Source: Geobacillus thermodenitrificans subsp. thermodenitrificans DSM 465 (lineage in GTDB: Bacteria > Bacillota > Bacilli > Bacillales > Anoxybacillaceae). Taken from it: a DNA stretch of 64,000 nt. Under the pieces are notes generated by a model that had not been told where the DNA came from, made no database searches, and saw nothing but the letters and a program-made list of their open reading frames with translations. Positions 8,029 to 16,033 of this stretch are shown in pieces. Where the stretch lies: positions 248,001 through 312,000 of the forward strand of contig NZ_AYKT01000002.1 of the NCBI RefSeq assembly GCF_000496575.1, given 5' to 3'. The first letter of the stretch is position 1. Each line of letters opens with the position of its first letter. The position numbers were made by a program, and so were the translations under genes.

Positions 8029-9689
8029 GCAAAAAGCAAGAACGGAAACGGCTTGGCGATTTGCTTGTCGAAGCGGGATTAATTACGAAAGAGCAGCTCG
8101 CCGAAGCGCTACGTGAGAGGGTGCCCGGACAAAAGCTTGGCGATGCCTTGTTGCAGCGCGGCTACATTACCGAGCAGCAGCTGATTGAAGTGCTTGAGTT
8201 CCAGCTTGGCATTCCCCATGTCAGCTTATACCGCTATCCGATCGATCCGAAAGCAACAAGCCTTGTGCCGAAAGAATTCGCCCGCCGCCATATGGTGATG
8301 CCGCTCAAAGTCGAAGGCGAGCGGCTGCTCGTCGCTATGGCTGATCCGATGGACTTTTTCGTCATTGACGATCTGCGTCTTTCAACCGGGTTTCAAATCG
8401 AGACGGCGATCGCCTCGAAAGACGATATTTTAAGAGCCATTAATAAATATTACGACATTGATGAGGTGTTTGCTGATTTTGTGCAGGCATCGCCGCTGGA
8501 GGTGCGCGAAGACGAACAGGCCGATGACGATGATTCCCCGATTGTTCGGTTGGTGAATCAAATTTTGCAGCTTGCCGTTGAGCAGCGGGCAAGCGATATT
8601 CATATCGATCCGCAGGAGACGAAAGTGCTCATTCGCTACCGGATCGATGGTCTCCTCCGCACCGAGCGGGCGTTGCCGAAACATATGCAAAGCATGTTAA
8701 CAGCGAGGATTAAAATTTTAGCCAATATGGATATCACGGAACATCGCATTCCGCAAGACGGCCGGATGAAAATGGATATCGATTTCCACCCCGTCGATTT
8801 GCGTGTTTCCACACTGCCAACGGTGTACGGCGAGAAGATCGTTATGCGTGTCCTCGATCTAGGGGCAGCCTTGAATGACATTCATAAACTCGGCTTTAAT
8901 TCGGTGAATTTGGAGCGTTTCATCCGCTTAATTGAACGGCCAAACGGCATCGTGCTGATCACTGGGCCGACCGGTTCAGGAAAATCGTCGACGTTATATG
9001 CCGCCTTAAACCATTTAAACCGAGAAGAAGTGAACATCATTACGATTGAGGATCCGGTCGAATACCAAATTGAAGGGGTTAACCAAATTCAAGTGAACCC
9101 GAACGTCGGCTTGACGTTCGCTCAAGGGCTTCGCTCGATTTTACGTCAAGACCCGAACATCATCATGGTCGGGGAAATTCGCGACCGCGAGACGGCCGAA
9201 GTGGCGATTCGCGCCTCGCTCACTGGGCATTTAGTGTTAAGTACGCTTCATACGAACGATGCGTTAAGCACGATCACCCGCTTGATCGACATGGGGATTG
9301 AACCGTTTTTAGTGGCGACATCACTCGTTGGTGTCGTGTCACAGCGGCTCGTGCGCCGCGTCTGTCGCGACTGTCAAGAAACGTATGAACCGACAAAGCG
9401 GGAGAAAGAAATTTTCGCCCGCCGTGGAATCGAGGTGCAAACACTCGCCCGCGGTCGCGGCTGTCCGATGTGCAATATGACTGGTTACCGCGGCCGGCTG
9501 GCGATTCATGAGCTGCTCGTCGTGACCGATGAGATGCGGCGCGTCATTTTAAATAATGAACCGTTTTCGAAATTGCGCGAGCTCGCTATTCAAAGCAAAA
9601 TGATTTTTTTGCTTGATGACGGGCTATTGAAAGTGAAGCAAGGGATAACGACACTCGAAGAAGTGCTGAAAGTAGCCATTTTGCATTGA
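8025..9689 (+). CDS. pilB: Type IV pilus extension ATPase PilB (GspE family)
   Basis: The 554-residue hexameric ATPase that powers pilin polymerisation at the cytoplasmic face of the membrane. It has the GspE N-terminal domain (about 1-150), Walker A GPTGSGKSST (near 320), Asp and His boxes, Walker B region RQDPNIIMVGEIRD and a four-cysteine zinc site (CRDC ... CPMC, about 450-490). Length and architecture match PilB. ATG overlaps the VanW-like stop as ATGA. The retraction ATPase gene follows after about a dozen bases, giving paired extension and retraction motors. Confidence 0.95.
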   Translation: MSKKQERKRLGDLLVEAGLITKEQLAEALRERVPGQKLGDALLQRGYITEQQLIEVLEFQLGIPHVSLYRYPIDPKATSLVPKEFARRHMVMPLKVEGERLLVAMADPMDFFVIDDLRLSTGFQIETAIASKDDILRAINKYYDIDEVFADFVQASPLEVREDEQADDDDSPIVRLVNQILQLAVEQRASDIHIDPQETKVLIRYRIDGLLRTERALPKHMQSMLTARIKILANMDITEHRIPQDGRMKMDIDFHPVDLRVSTLPTVYGEKIVMRVLDLGAALNDIHKLGFNSVNLERFIRLIERPNGIVLITGPTGSGKSSTLYAALNHLNREEVNIITIEDPVEYQIEGVNQIQVNPNVGLTFAQGLRSILRQDPNIIMVGEIRDRETAEVAIRASLTGHLVLSTLHTNDALSTITRLIDMGIEPFLVATSLVGVVSQRLVRRVCRDCQETYEPTKREKEIFARRGIEVQTLARGRGCPMCNMTGYRGRLAIHELLVVTDEMRRVILNNEPFSKLRELAIQSKMIFLLDDGLLKVKQGITTLEEVLKVAILH

Positions 9690-9701
9690 TAGGTGAGATC
9701 C

Positions 9702-10757
9702 ATGAAAGAAAAACTTGAGGCGTTATTACGTGCCGCCTTTGAATGCCGTGCGTCCGATGTGCATTTAACTGTCGGCGCACCGCCGATTTTTCGTGTAGAC
9801 GGGGAACTGAAAGCATACGGCCATGAGCGGCTTCGTCCGGAAGAGACCGAACAAATGGCAAAAGCCATCATTCCACCGCCGCTTTGGCAGCAGTTTCAAG
9901 AAACAGGGGAGCTCGACTTTTCGTACGGCATAACCGGAGTTTCCCGCTTCCGTTTAAATGTGTTTAAACAGCGGTCGTGTGTTTCTTTAGCTGTGCGCCT
10001 CATTCCGATGCGCATCCCGACACTTGAGGAGCTTGGCATGCCGGCCGTCTTAAAACGCATCGCCGAAAGGCCGCATGGGCTCGTGCTTGTCACCGGGCCG
10101 ACCGGCAGTGGTAAATCGACGACATTGGCAGCCATGATCGACTATATGAACAAAACGATGTCCAAACATATCATTACGCTCGAAGATCCGATCGAATATT
10201 TACATAAACATGGAAAATCGATCATCGACCAGCGTGAAATCGGGTTTGACACCGGCAGCTTTGCCGCTGGTTTGCGCGCTGCACTTCGCCAAGATCCGGA
10301 TGTCATTTTAGTCGGGGAAATGCGCGATTTGGAGACGATTCAAACGGCGATCACCGCCGCGGAAACGGGGCATTTCGTATTAGGCACGCTGCATACGGCA
10401 AGCGCGCCGGCGGCGATCGAGCGGATGATTGACGTTTTTCCGTCGGCCCAGCAGACGCAAATTCGCTTGCAGCTCGCTTCCGTTCTTGTCGCAGTCATCG
10501 CCCAACGTCTGTTTCCGAATAGCCGGGGGAACGGACGAGTGGCAGCGTTCGAAATTTTAATCAATAATTCCGCGGTCGCCAACTTAATTCGTAATGAAAA
10601 AGAACATCAAATCGTTAACGTGATGCAAACAAGCAAAAACGTTGGCATGCAGACGATGGAAATGAGCATCAAAGAGCTTGTGGCCGACGGGCGCATCGAT
10701 CCACGTGCAGCCGAGGCGTATTTGGTAGGGGAGCGTGGCGAACATGGCACAATTTAA
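9702..10757 (+). CDS. pilT: Type IV pilus retraction ATPase PilT
   Basis: A 351-residue ATPase that depolymerises pili and drives twitching and DNA-uptake-type retraction. Visible are the RASDVHLT N-terminal motif, Walker A GPTGSGKSTT, LEDPIEY, Walker B region RQDPDVILVGEMRD, the LGTLHTASA histidine box and an AIRNLIRE-like helix (VANLIRNEKE). ATG 9702 is preferred over GTG 9693 because AGGTGA at 9691 is then a spaced ribosome site and the protein starts MKEKLEALL as usual for PilT. It overlaps the start of pilC by 14 bases. Confidence 0.95.
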   Translation: MKEKLEALLRAAFECRASDVHLTVGAPPIFRVDGELKAYGHERLRPEETEQMAKAIIPPPLWQQFQETGELDFSYGITGVSRFRLNVFKQRSCVSLAVRLIPMRIPTLEELGMPAVLKRIAERPHGLVLVTGPTGSGKSTTLAAMIDYMNKTMSKHIITLEDPIEYLHKHGKSIIDQREIGFDTGSFAAGLRAALRQDPDVILVGEMRDLETIQTAITAAETGHFVLGTLHTASAPAAIERMIDVFPSAQQTQIRLQLASVLVAVIAQRLFPNSRGNGRVAAFEILINNSAVANLIRNEKEHQIVNVMQTSKNVGMQTMEMSIKELVADGRIDPRAAEAYLVGERGEHGTI

Positions 10758-11955
10758 GTACGAGGGGCGCGATCGGAGCGGGCGAAAAAAGGCGGGGATG
10801 ATCACCGCCGTCTCGCGGCGCGAGGCAGCCATCAAACTGCGGGAAAAAGGGATTCGCCCGATGGTGCTTACTGAAGTGCCGCCATCGATATGGAACAAAG
10901 AAATTTCGTTCGGCCGCGCTGTGAAGCCGCAGCACTTTGTCATTTTTTTGCGCCAGTTTGCGACGCTCGTGCGCGCAGGGGTGACGATTGTTGACTCGGT
11001 TCATATTTTAGCCGAGCAGACCGAGAGCAAGTCGCTTGCTCGGGCGCTTTCGGACATCGAACAGTCATTGCGCGGCGGGAATCCGCTCTCGACGGCCGCG
11101 GCGCGCCATCCACGCCTGTTTCCGTCGCTGTTTGTCAACATGGTGCGCGCCGGAGAGGCGAGCGGAACGCTTGACGAGACGCTCGACCGTCTTGCTGATC
11201 ATTTTGAAAAAATGCACCGGACGCGGCAAAAAATCGTCTCGGCGCTCGCTTATCCGATCGCTATTGCCATCATCGCCACGGCGGTCGTCATCTTTTTGCT
11301 TGTGGCTGTCGTGCCGGCGTTTGTGGAGATGTTTGCCGATTTTCACGCCGAGCTGCCGGCGATTACGAAGTTTGTGCTCAAAACAAGCGACGTGATGCAA
11401 CATTACTGGTGGGCGATGGTGCTGCTGATCATGGGCGTATACGTATTGTTCATCGCTCTCCGGCAGCGAAAGGAGGTGAAGTATTATTTCGATTACGCAG
11501 CGATGCGGCTGCCGATTTTTGGCAAACTTGTGCAAAAGGCGGCGCTCGCCCGTATGACGCGAACGCTTAGCTCGCTCGTCTCGAGCTCGGTGCCGATTTT
11601 AGAGGCGCTGGCCATCGTCGGGCGCGTCGTTGAAAATGAAGTGATCGCTTCCGTCCTTGATGAAGCACGCACCGCCCTTGAGCGCGGCCAGTCGCTCGCC
11701 GAGCCACTCCGTCGCCATTGGGCGTTTCCGCCGCTTGTGGCGCAAATGATCGCCATCGGCGAACGGACGGGGGCACTTGACGCCATGCTCGGCAAAGTCG
11801 CCGACTTTTACGAAGCGGAAGTCGACGCCGGCACCGATCGCCTCAAATCGCTCATCGAACCGATCATGATCGTGCTGCTTGCCGGTGTTGTCGGGACTAT
11901 CGTCACCTCTATCATCATACCGATGTATGATATTTTCGGTCGTGTCCAACAATAG
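10744..11955 (+). CDS. pilC: Type IV pilus inner-membrane platform protein PilC (GspF family)
   Basis: A 403-residue polytopic protein on which the PilB and PilT motors act. It holds two copies of the GspF domain (about 70-195 and 270-395) and the usual three membrane segments (about 170-195, 215-240 and 370-395). ATG 10744 gives the canonical start MAQFKYEGRDRSG; GTG 10735 is too close to the GGGGAG ribosome site. A perfect AT palindrome lies right after the gene, before the pilin gene. Confidence 0.95.
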   Translation: MAQFKYEGRDRSGRKKAGMITAVSRREAAIKLREKGIRPMVLTEVPPSIWNKEISFGRAVKPQHFVIFLRQFATLVRAGVTIVDSVHILAEQTESKSLARALSDIEQSLRGGNPLSTAAARHPRLFPSLFVNMVRAGEASGTLDETLDRLADHFEKMHRTRQKIVSALAYPIAIAIIATAVVIFLLVAVVPAFVEMFADFHAELPAITKFVLKTSDVMQHYWWAMVLLIMGVYVLFIALRQRKEVKYYFDYAAMRLPIFGKLVQKAALARMTRTLSSLVSSSVPILEALAIVGRVVENEVIASVLDEARTALERGQSLAEPLRRHWAFPPLVAQMIAIGERTGALDAMLGKVADFYEAEVDAGTDRLKSLIEPIMIVLLAGVVGTIVTSIIIPMYDIFGRVQQ

Positions 11956-11957
11956 TC

Positions 11958-11984
11958 AATAAGAATATATTCTTATTTTTATTT
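11958..11984 (+). terminator. AT-rich perfect palindrome with T tract before the pilin gene
   Basis: Ten bases mirror each other exactly (AATAAGAATATATTCTTATT, 11958-11977) and are followed by a T-rich run. It could be a weak terminator, an RNA-stability hairpin or an operator. It sits where a pilin gene often gains separate expression from its operon. Confidence 0.45.
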
Positions 11985-12038
11985 CCTCGTTATAGAATAG
12001 TAGGGGCAACATTCTAATTTAACAGAAAGGGAGAGGGA

Positions 12039-12521
12039 ATGATGTTGAAGCGAATCATCAAAAACGAGCGTGGTTTGACACTCATCGAACTGCTCGCCGT
12101 CGTCGTCATTTTAGGGATTATCTCGGCGATTGCGGTTCCATCGATTGGGGGATTGATTGACAATTCGAAAAAGGATGCGCATGTCGCCAATGCGCAGCAA
12201 ATGATCAATGCAGCGAAAATTGCAGTGACGGCGGATAAAAGTCTTATACCTGATGGCAGTAAGCCCGTAAAAATTGAACTGAAGAAACTAGAGAGCAATG
12301 GATATCTAGAAAAAGTAAAAGATCCAGATGGAGGAACTTATAATAAAACTGACTCGTATGTCATGATTAGCAATGATAATAATAAATTGTCTTACAGCGT
12401 TAAATTGATTAATGATAAACGGGGCGTTCAGAATGATAATGGAGAAGCTGTCAATGAAAATAAATTAGATCGTAAACAAGTTAGAAACAATTCATCTCAA
12501 AATCCTGAAAATAACTCCTAA
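12039..12521 (+). CDS. pilA: Type IV pilin, probable major pilin
   Basis: A 160-residue prepilin. The 12-residue basic leader ends in ERG; the mature protein begins LTLIELLAVVVILGIISAIA with glutamate 5 and proline 22, the canonical pilin N-terminal helix. A strong GAGAGGGA ribosome site precedes tandem ATGs (12039, 12042). The 5' third has base use like its neighbours, while the region coding for the variable globular part (about 12240-12520) is much richer in A and T, with many Asn and Lys codons. That mosaic suggests replacement or rapid diversification of the exposed part. The stop overlaps the peptidase start (TAATG). Calling it the major pilin is inferred from the complete helix and its place next to pilC and pilD. 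Confidence 0.85.
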   Translation: MMLKRIIKNERGLTLIELLAVVVILGIISAIAVPSIGGLIDNSKKDAHVANAQQMINAAKIAVTADKSLIPDGSKPVKIELKKLESNGYLEKVKDPDGGTYNKTDSYVMISNDNNKLSYSVKLINDKRGVQNDNGEAVNENKLDRKQVRNNSSQNPENNS

Positions 12522-13276
12522 TGAGGACCATGGTCTTAAGCTATTTATTTATTATTTCCCTTCTCCTCGCCTCCTTTTTTAACGTCGTCGGGCTGCGGGT
12601 GCCGGTCGGGAAGTCGATCGTCCGGCCGCGGTCGCATTGTCCGGCGTGCGGGCGGACGTTGTCGGCGAGGGAGTTGGTTCCGGTTGTGTCGTATGTTGTG
12701 CAGCGCGGGCGGTGCAAAGGGTGCGGGGGGCGCATTTCCCCCCTTTACCCGGCGATGGAGCTCGCGACGGCTATCTTGTTTACCGCTGCACCAACGTGGG
12801 TCGGTTGGGGTGGACGGCTTATTATCGTTTGGACGTTGATTGCGCTTTTTGCCATTATCGTTGTTTCTGACCTTCGCTATATGCTCATCCCGGACCGGGT
12901 GCTTGTGGTATTTGCCGCCTTGTTTTTGATAGAACGGCTCTTCATTCCGTTTTTGCCGTGGATGGACATGCTCATTGGTGCGGCGGTGGGGTTTTTGTTG
13001 TTGCTGCTGATTGCCGTGCTATCAAAAGGCGGGATGGGCGGCGGCGATGTAAAACTGTTTGCCGTGCTTGGATTTGTGCTTGGCTGGAAAATGGTGTTGC
13101 TCGCGTTTTTCTTGGCGGCATTGTATGGTACAGTGATCGGGTTGGTCGGCATGGCGCTCGGCCATGTGCGACGCGGCGTGCCGATGCCGTTTGCGCCGGC
13201 CATTGCGCTCGGGACGCTGACAGCGTTTTTCTTTGGCGAGGCGATGGTGCGTGCGTATCTTTCGCTTATGATGTAG
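12521..13276 (+). CDS. pilD: Prepilin peptidase / N-methyltransferase
   Basis: A 251-residue integral membrane aspartyl protease that removes prepilin leaders and methylates the new N-terminus. The N-terminal cytoplasmic loop has the zinc-binding CPAC ... CKGC pairs (residues 43-72). Catalytic aspartates are in SDLRYMLIPD (about 115-124) and GMGGGDVKLF (about 168-177). About eight hydrophobic segments are visible. It starts inside the pilin stop codon, so the two are coupled. It would process all five prepilin-like proteins of this window. Confidence 0.95.
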   Translation: MRTMVLSYLFIISLLLASFFNVVGLRVPVGKSIVRPRSHCPACGRTLSARELVPVVSYVVQRGRCKGCGGRISPLYPAMELATAILFTAAPTWVGWGGRLIIVWTLIALFAIIVVSDLRYMLIPDRVLVVFAALFLIERLFIPFLPWMDMLIGAAVGFLLLLLIAVLSKGGMGGGDVKLFAVLGFVLGWKMVLLAFFLAALYGTVIGLVGMALGHVRRGVPMPFAPAIALGTLTAFFFGEAMVRAYLSLMM

Positions 13277-13301
13277 GACGGTAGAAAGGAAGCAGACAAC
13301 C

Positions 13302-14234
13302 ATGGCGTTATGGCGGCGAAAGGCAAAACAAGCGAATATTGTCATTAAAGACCATGTCGTCCGTTGTGTGGAAGCGAAGCCGGGGAATCCGCCGGAGGCG
13401 AAGCGGTGGGGTGAGCGCGAACTGCCGCCTGGCCTCATTCGCGACGGAAAAATCGTTGATGCGGAAACATTGGCGATGATTTTAGAGGAATGCGTCGACG
13501 AATGGAAGCTTGGCGGGCGGCGCGTCCGCTTTGTCGTCCCCGATCCGTTTGTCATGATCCGCACCGTGTCGCTTCCTCCTCATTTGCCGGACGATGACAT
13601 TCGCGGATATTTGTTTATGGAACTTGGTGAATCGATCCCGCTTCCGTTTGCCGATCCGGTGTTCGACTACGCGGTGGTCGAACGGACGGAAGAGGCGCTA
13701 AACGTGCTATTGTTTGCTGCACCGGAGGAAGCAGTGGCGGAATATGCGGCGCTCCTTGAGGATGCTGATTTGCGGCCGGTGGCGGCCGACGTGTCGCCGC
13801 TTTGCGCTTACCGTCCGTTTTATGCCGCCGGACAAGCAGCGGCAGATGATCATATTTTGCTCGTGCAGCTTGATCGCTCGGCGGTGAATGTAAGTGCCTT
13901 TCACCGCCATTTGCCGCTGTTTATGCGCCATTTGCCGCTTGAGATGCTCGAGGAGCGAACCGTGCCGATCGTTGACCCGTTTGTGGATGTGTATAAGGAA
14001 ATCGAGCGGATGATGAACTTTTATTCATTTTCTCTCCAACAAGGAAAACAGCAAATTACGCGCCTGTTCCTCACCGGTGATCACCCGCAGCTTGCCGATG
14101 CCTTCGCTGCCTTGTCGGAGCGGCTTGATGTACCGCCCGAGCGGCTTTCCTATTCACTCGATCCGCTGCCGGATCGGTATCATCTCGCCTGGGGGCTGGC
14201 GTTGAAAGAGGGAATGACTGACGATGATCGTTGA
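13302..14234 (+). CDS. pilM: Pilus alignment protein PilM (actin-like ATPase fold)
   Basis: A 310-residue cytoplasmic protein of the PilM family. It shows the family's typical patterns IVIKDHVVRCVEA near the N-terminus, a middle block RFVVPDPFVMIRTVSLP and AADVSPLCAYR. PilM binds the N-terminal tail of PilN and links the inner-membrane alignment complex to the motors. AGAAAGGAAG precedes ATG 13302. The 3' end overlaps pilN by 11 bases, consistent with coupled synthesis of partners. Confidence 0.85.
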   Translation: MALWRRKAKQANIVIKDHVVRCVEAKPGNPPEAKRWGERELPPGLIRDGKIVDAETLAMILEECVDEWKLGGRRVRFVVPDPFVMIRTVSLPPHLPDDDIRGYLFMELGESIPLPFADPVFDYAVVERTEEALNVLLFAAPEEAVAEYAALLEDADLRPVAADVSPLCAYRPFYAAGQAAADDHILLVQLDRSAVNVSAFHRHLPLFMRHLPLEMLEERTVPIVDPFVDVYKEIERMMNFYSFSLQQGKQQITRLFLTGDHPQLADAFAALSERLDVPPERLSYSLDPLPDRYHLAWGLALKEGMTDDDR

Positions 14235-14799
14235 CATCAACTTATTGCCGCGGAAAGAGCCGCGCCATACGTTCGGCGTCGTGTTGACGGTCTTGGTCGT
14301 CCTTCTTCTCCTCATCGGCGCCGCCGGGGGATACTGGCTGATGGAACGTGCCAACAGCCGTCAAGCGGCGCTTGAAGCGGAATTGAAGCAAGTGCGCGCC
14401 CTGCAGGCCGCGACGGCCGCCAAACAGAAGGATGCCGAGCAACAGCAAGGGAGGCAAGAGCTGTCCAAGGCGGTGGAGTGGGCGAACCGCTATCCGTTTA
14501 AAACAGTGCCACTGTTGCGCGCGTTGACAAAAGAGTTGCCTGAGCGCGGCTTTATCATGAAATTTTCCTATGCCGACCGGCAGACGGTGACGATGACGGT
14601 TCAGTTTGATACCGCCGAAGAAGCGGCCTATTATTTAGCCCGGTTAGAGGCGGTGGACATAGTCAAAGAGGTGAAGCTGACAGAGGTTTCTGCCAGCAGC
14701 CAAAGCGGTGAAGTTGAGACGGAAATGATCGTGCCGCGCTATATGGCGCAATATGAGCTAAAAATCGGCCAAGCCGAAAAAAAGGAGACATCGCCATGA
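14224..14799 (+). CDS. pilN: Pilus alignment protein PilN
   Basis: A 191-residue bitopic membrane protein. It begins MIVDINLLPRKEP: the INLLP motif is the PilM-binding tail in this family. One membrane segment (about residues 18-38) is followed by a short coiled-coil stretch and an extracytoplasmic alpha/beta domain. It overlaps pilM and has an ATGA overlap with pilO, so pilMNO are translated together. Confidence 0.88.
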   Translation: MIVDINLLPRKEPRHTFGVVLTVLVVLLLLIGAAGGYWLMERANSRQAALEAELKQVRALQAATAAKQKDAEQQQGRQELSKAVEWANRYPFKTVPLLRALTKELPERGFIMKFSYADRQTVTMTVQFDTAEEAAYYLARLEAVDIVKEVKLTEVSASSQSGEVETEMIVPRYMAQYELKIGQAEKKETSP

Positions 14800-15464
14800 C
14801 CGGTCGCGTAAACAAATGGCTAGCAGTTTCCATTGTATTGCTGCTTGTTGCCGCTGTCGGCACCGCGTTTTATTTTCTCTTGTTAGCGCCGCGCTACCAG
14901 GAAATTGACCGGCTCGCCGCCATGGTGCAAAGCGAGAAAAAAGTGCTCGCTGCCATGGAGCAAAACGTTTCGCCAAAGGAAGGAGAGGCGTTGGAAAGCC
15001 TCGCCGCGCTGCAAAAAAAAGTGCCGACCCGCCCGCTCATCGACCAACTGTTGCTTGAGTTTCAAAAGGCGGAGTACGTCTCGGACAGCTTATTGGTAAA
15101 TATTCGCTTTTCCGAAAAGGAGCAGGTAAGCAGAGATGAAACGGGTGCTCCACCAACTGGTATTGAGACGGTGAGTGCGCAGCTGACGGTTCAGTCGCCA
15201 TCGTATTACCAGCTTGAACGATTTTTAGAAACGTTAGAGCGGGCTGAGCGCATTATGGCCATTGAGTCGCTCACGTTTACCGGGCCGCCAGAGTTGACCT
15301 CAACGTCAACGGATATCCATCCGTTGACGTATTCGCTAACAGTTCGCGCCTTTTATGCACCGAAGCTTGAAAAATGGAAACAGCTCCTGCCGGCACGGGA
15401 TGTTCCGCCGCCAGGCGACAAGGATAACCCGCTGACAGAAATCGCGCCATCGGTGAGTCCGTAG
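14796..15464 (+). CDS. pilO: PilO-like pilus alignment protein
   Basis: A 222-residue protein with a single N-terminal membrane segment (about 8-30), a coiled-coil region (35-80) and a C-terminal extracytoplasmic domain, the PilO plan. PilO pairs with PilN to tie the machine to the envelope. Sequence conservation in this family is low, so the call relies on topology and position after pilM and pilN. Confidence 0.8.
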   Translation: MTGRVNKWLAVSIVLLLVAAVGTAFYFLLLAPRYQEIDRLAAMVQSEKKVLAAMEQNVSPKEGEALESLAALQKKVPTRPLIDQLLLEFQKAEYVSDSLLVNIRFSEKEQVSRDETGAPPTGIETVSAQLTVQSPSYYQLERFLETLERAERIMAIESLTFTGPPELTSTSTDIHPLTYSLTVRAFYAPKLEKWKQLLPARDVPPPGDKDNPLTEIAPSVSP

Positions 15465-15485
15465 CTAGTCGGAGGGGCGACCATA

Positions 15486-15917
15486 TTGGGGCGGGTAAAG
15501 CGTGGAATGACGCTCATCGAGCTCCTTGTTGTGTTGGCGATTGTCGGTATTGTCGCTGTGATTGAAAAGGCGCGCGAGCGGGCGTTTGTTTCCGATGCGT
15601 ATGGCTTGTATGAGGTGGCGCGGCTGTATGTCGGCGCAGAAAGCGTCGAGTTTTTGCCGGCTCGTTCATCGGCGGTATTGTCCTATAGTGAACTGGTGAA
15701 ACACGGCTTGCTTCACCCGATCCAAGATCCGTTTACCGGGAACGTACTATCCATAGAGACGAATCCGTCGTACGTGCTCGTGACGAAACAGGAAGGCGAC
15801 GGGATCGACTATGCCGTTTGTTTGAAAGAGGAGACGAAGCAGCTTTGCGATTACCGGGGACGCGAACAGCCGATTCCTGTCGAGGCGTTAACAAGCGAAG
15901 CGATTCGTGACCGGTAA
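15486..15917 (+). CDS. Minor pilin with a nine-residue gap in the N-terminal helix
   Basis: A 143-residue prepilin with TTG start, eight bases after GGAGGGG. The leader MGRVKRG precedes MTLIELLVVLAIVGIVAVI, with glutamate 5. The next residues, EKARERAFVSDA, align with mature positions 29-40 of the pilin at 12039 (DNSKKDAHVANA), but positions 20-28 of that pilin, including the conserved proline 22, have no counterpart. The hydrophobic segment is therefore only about 19 residues. The rest reads as an intact small pilin with a Cys pair near the end (VCLKE, LCDYR). An in-frame 27-bp deletion best explains this; whether it still assembles is uncertain. Last gene of the pilus operon, followed by a strong terminator. 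Confidence 0.8.
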   Translation: MGRVKRGMTLIELLVVLAIVGIVAVIEKARERAFVSDAYGLYEVARLYVGAESVEFLPARSSAVLSYSELVKHGLLHPIQDPFTGNVLSIETNPSYVLVTKQEGDGIDYAVCLKEETKQLCDYRGREQPIPVEALTSEAIRDR

Positions 15918-15943
15918 TGTCGGAAAATGAAGAAAAGAAGCGG

Positions 15944-15979
15944 GAACAAGACGACAAATGTCTTGTTCTTTTTTTTTTC
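15944..15979 (+). terminator. Terminator of the pilus operon
   Basis: GAACAAGAC (15944-15952) pairs perfectly with GTCTTGTTC (15960-15968) and runs into ten T residues. Its presence argues that the open frame running through it from 15917 is not the true start of the next gene. Confidence 0.92.
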
Positions 15980-16033
15980 ATTTATGGTAAGATGGGCGAA
16001 AGAAATCGAAGCACGAAGAAGGGTGGTGACAAA

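Noticed and set aside
15917-16033. Upstream extension of spoIIB starting at ATG 15917
   Set aside because: It would translate through a perfect terminator stem and T tract (15944-15979); ATG 16034 has a ribosome site and a typical protein start.
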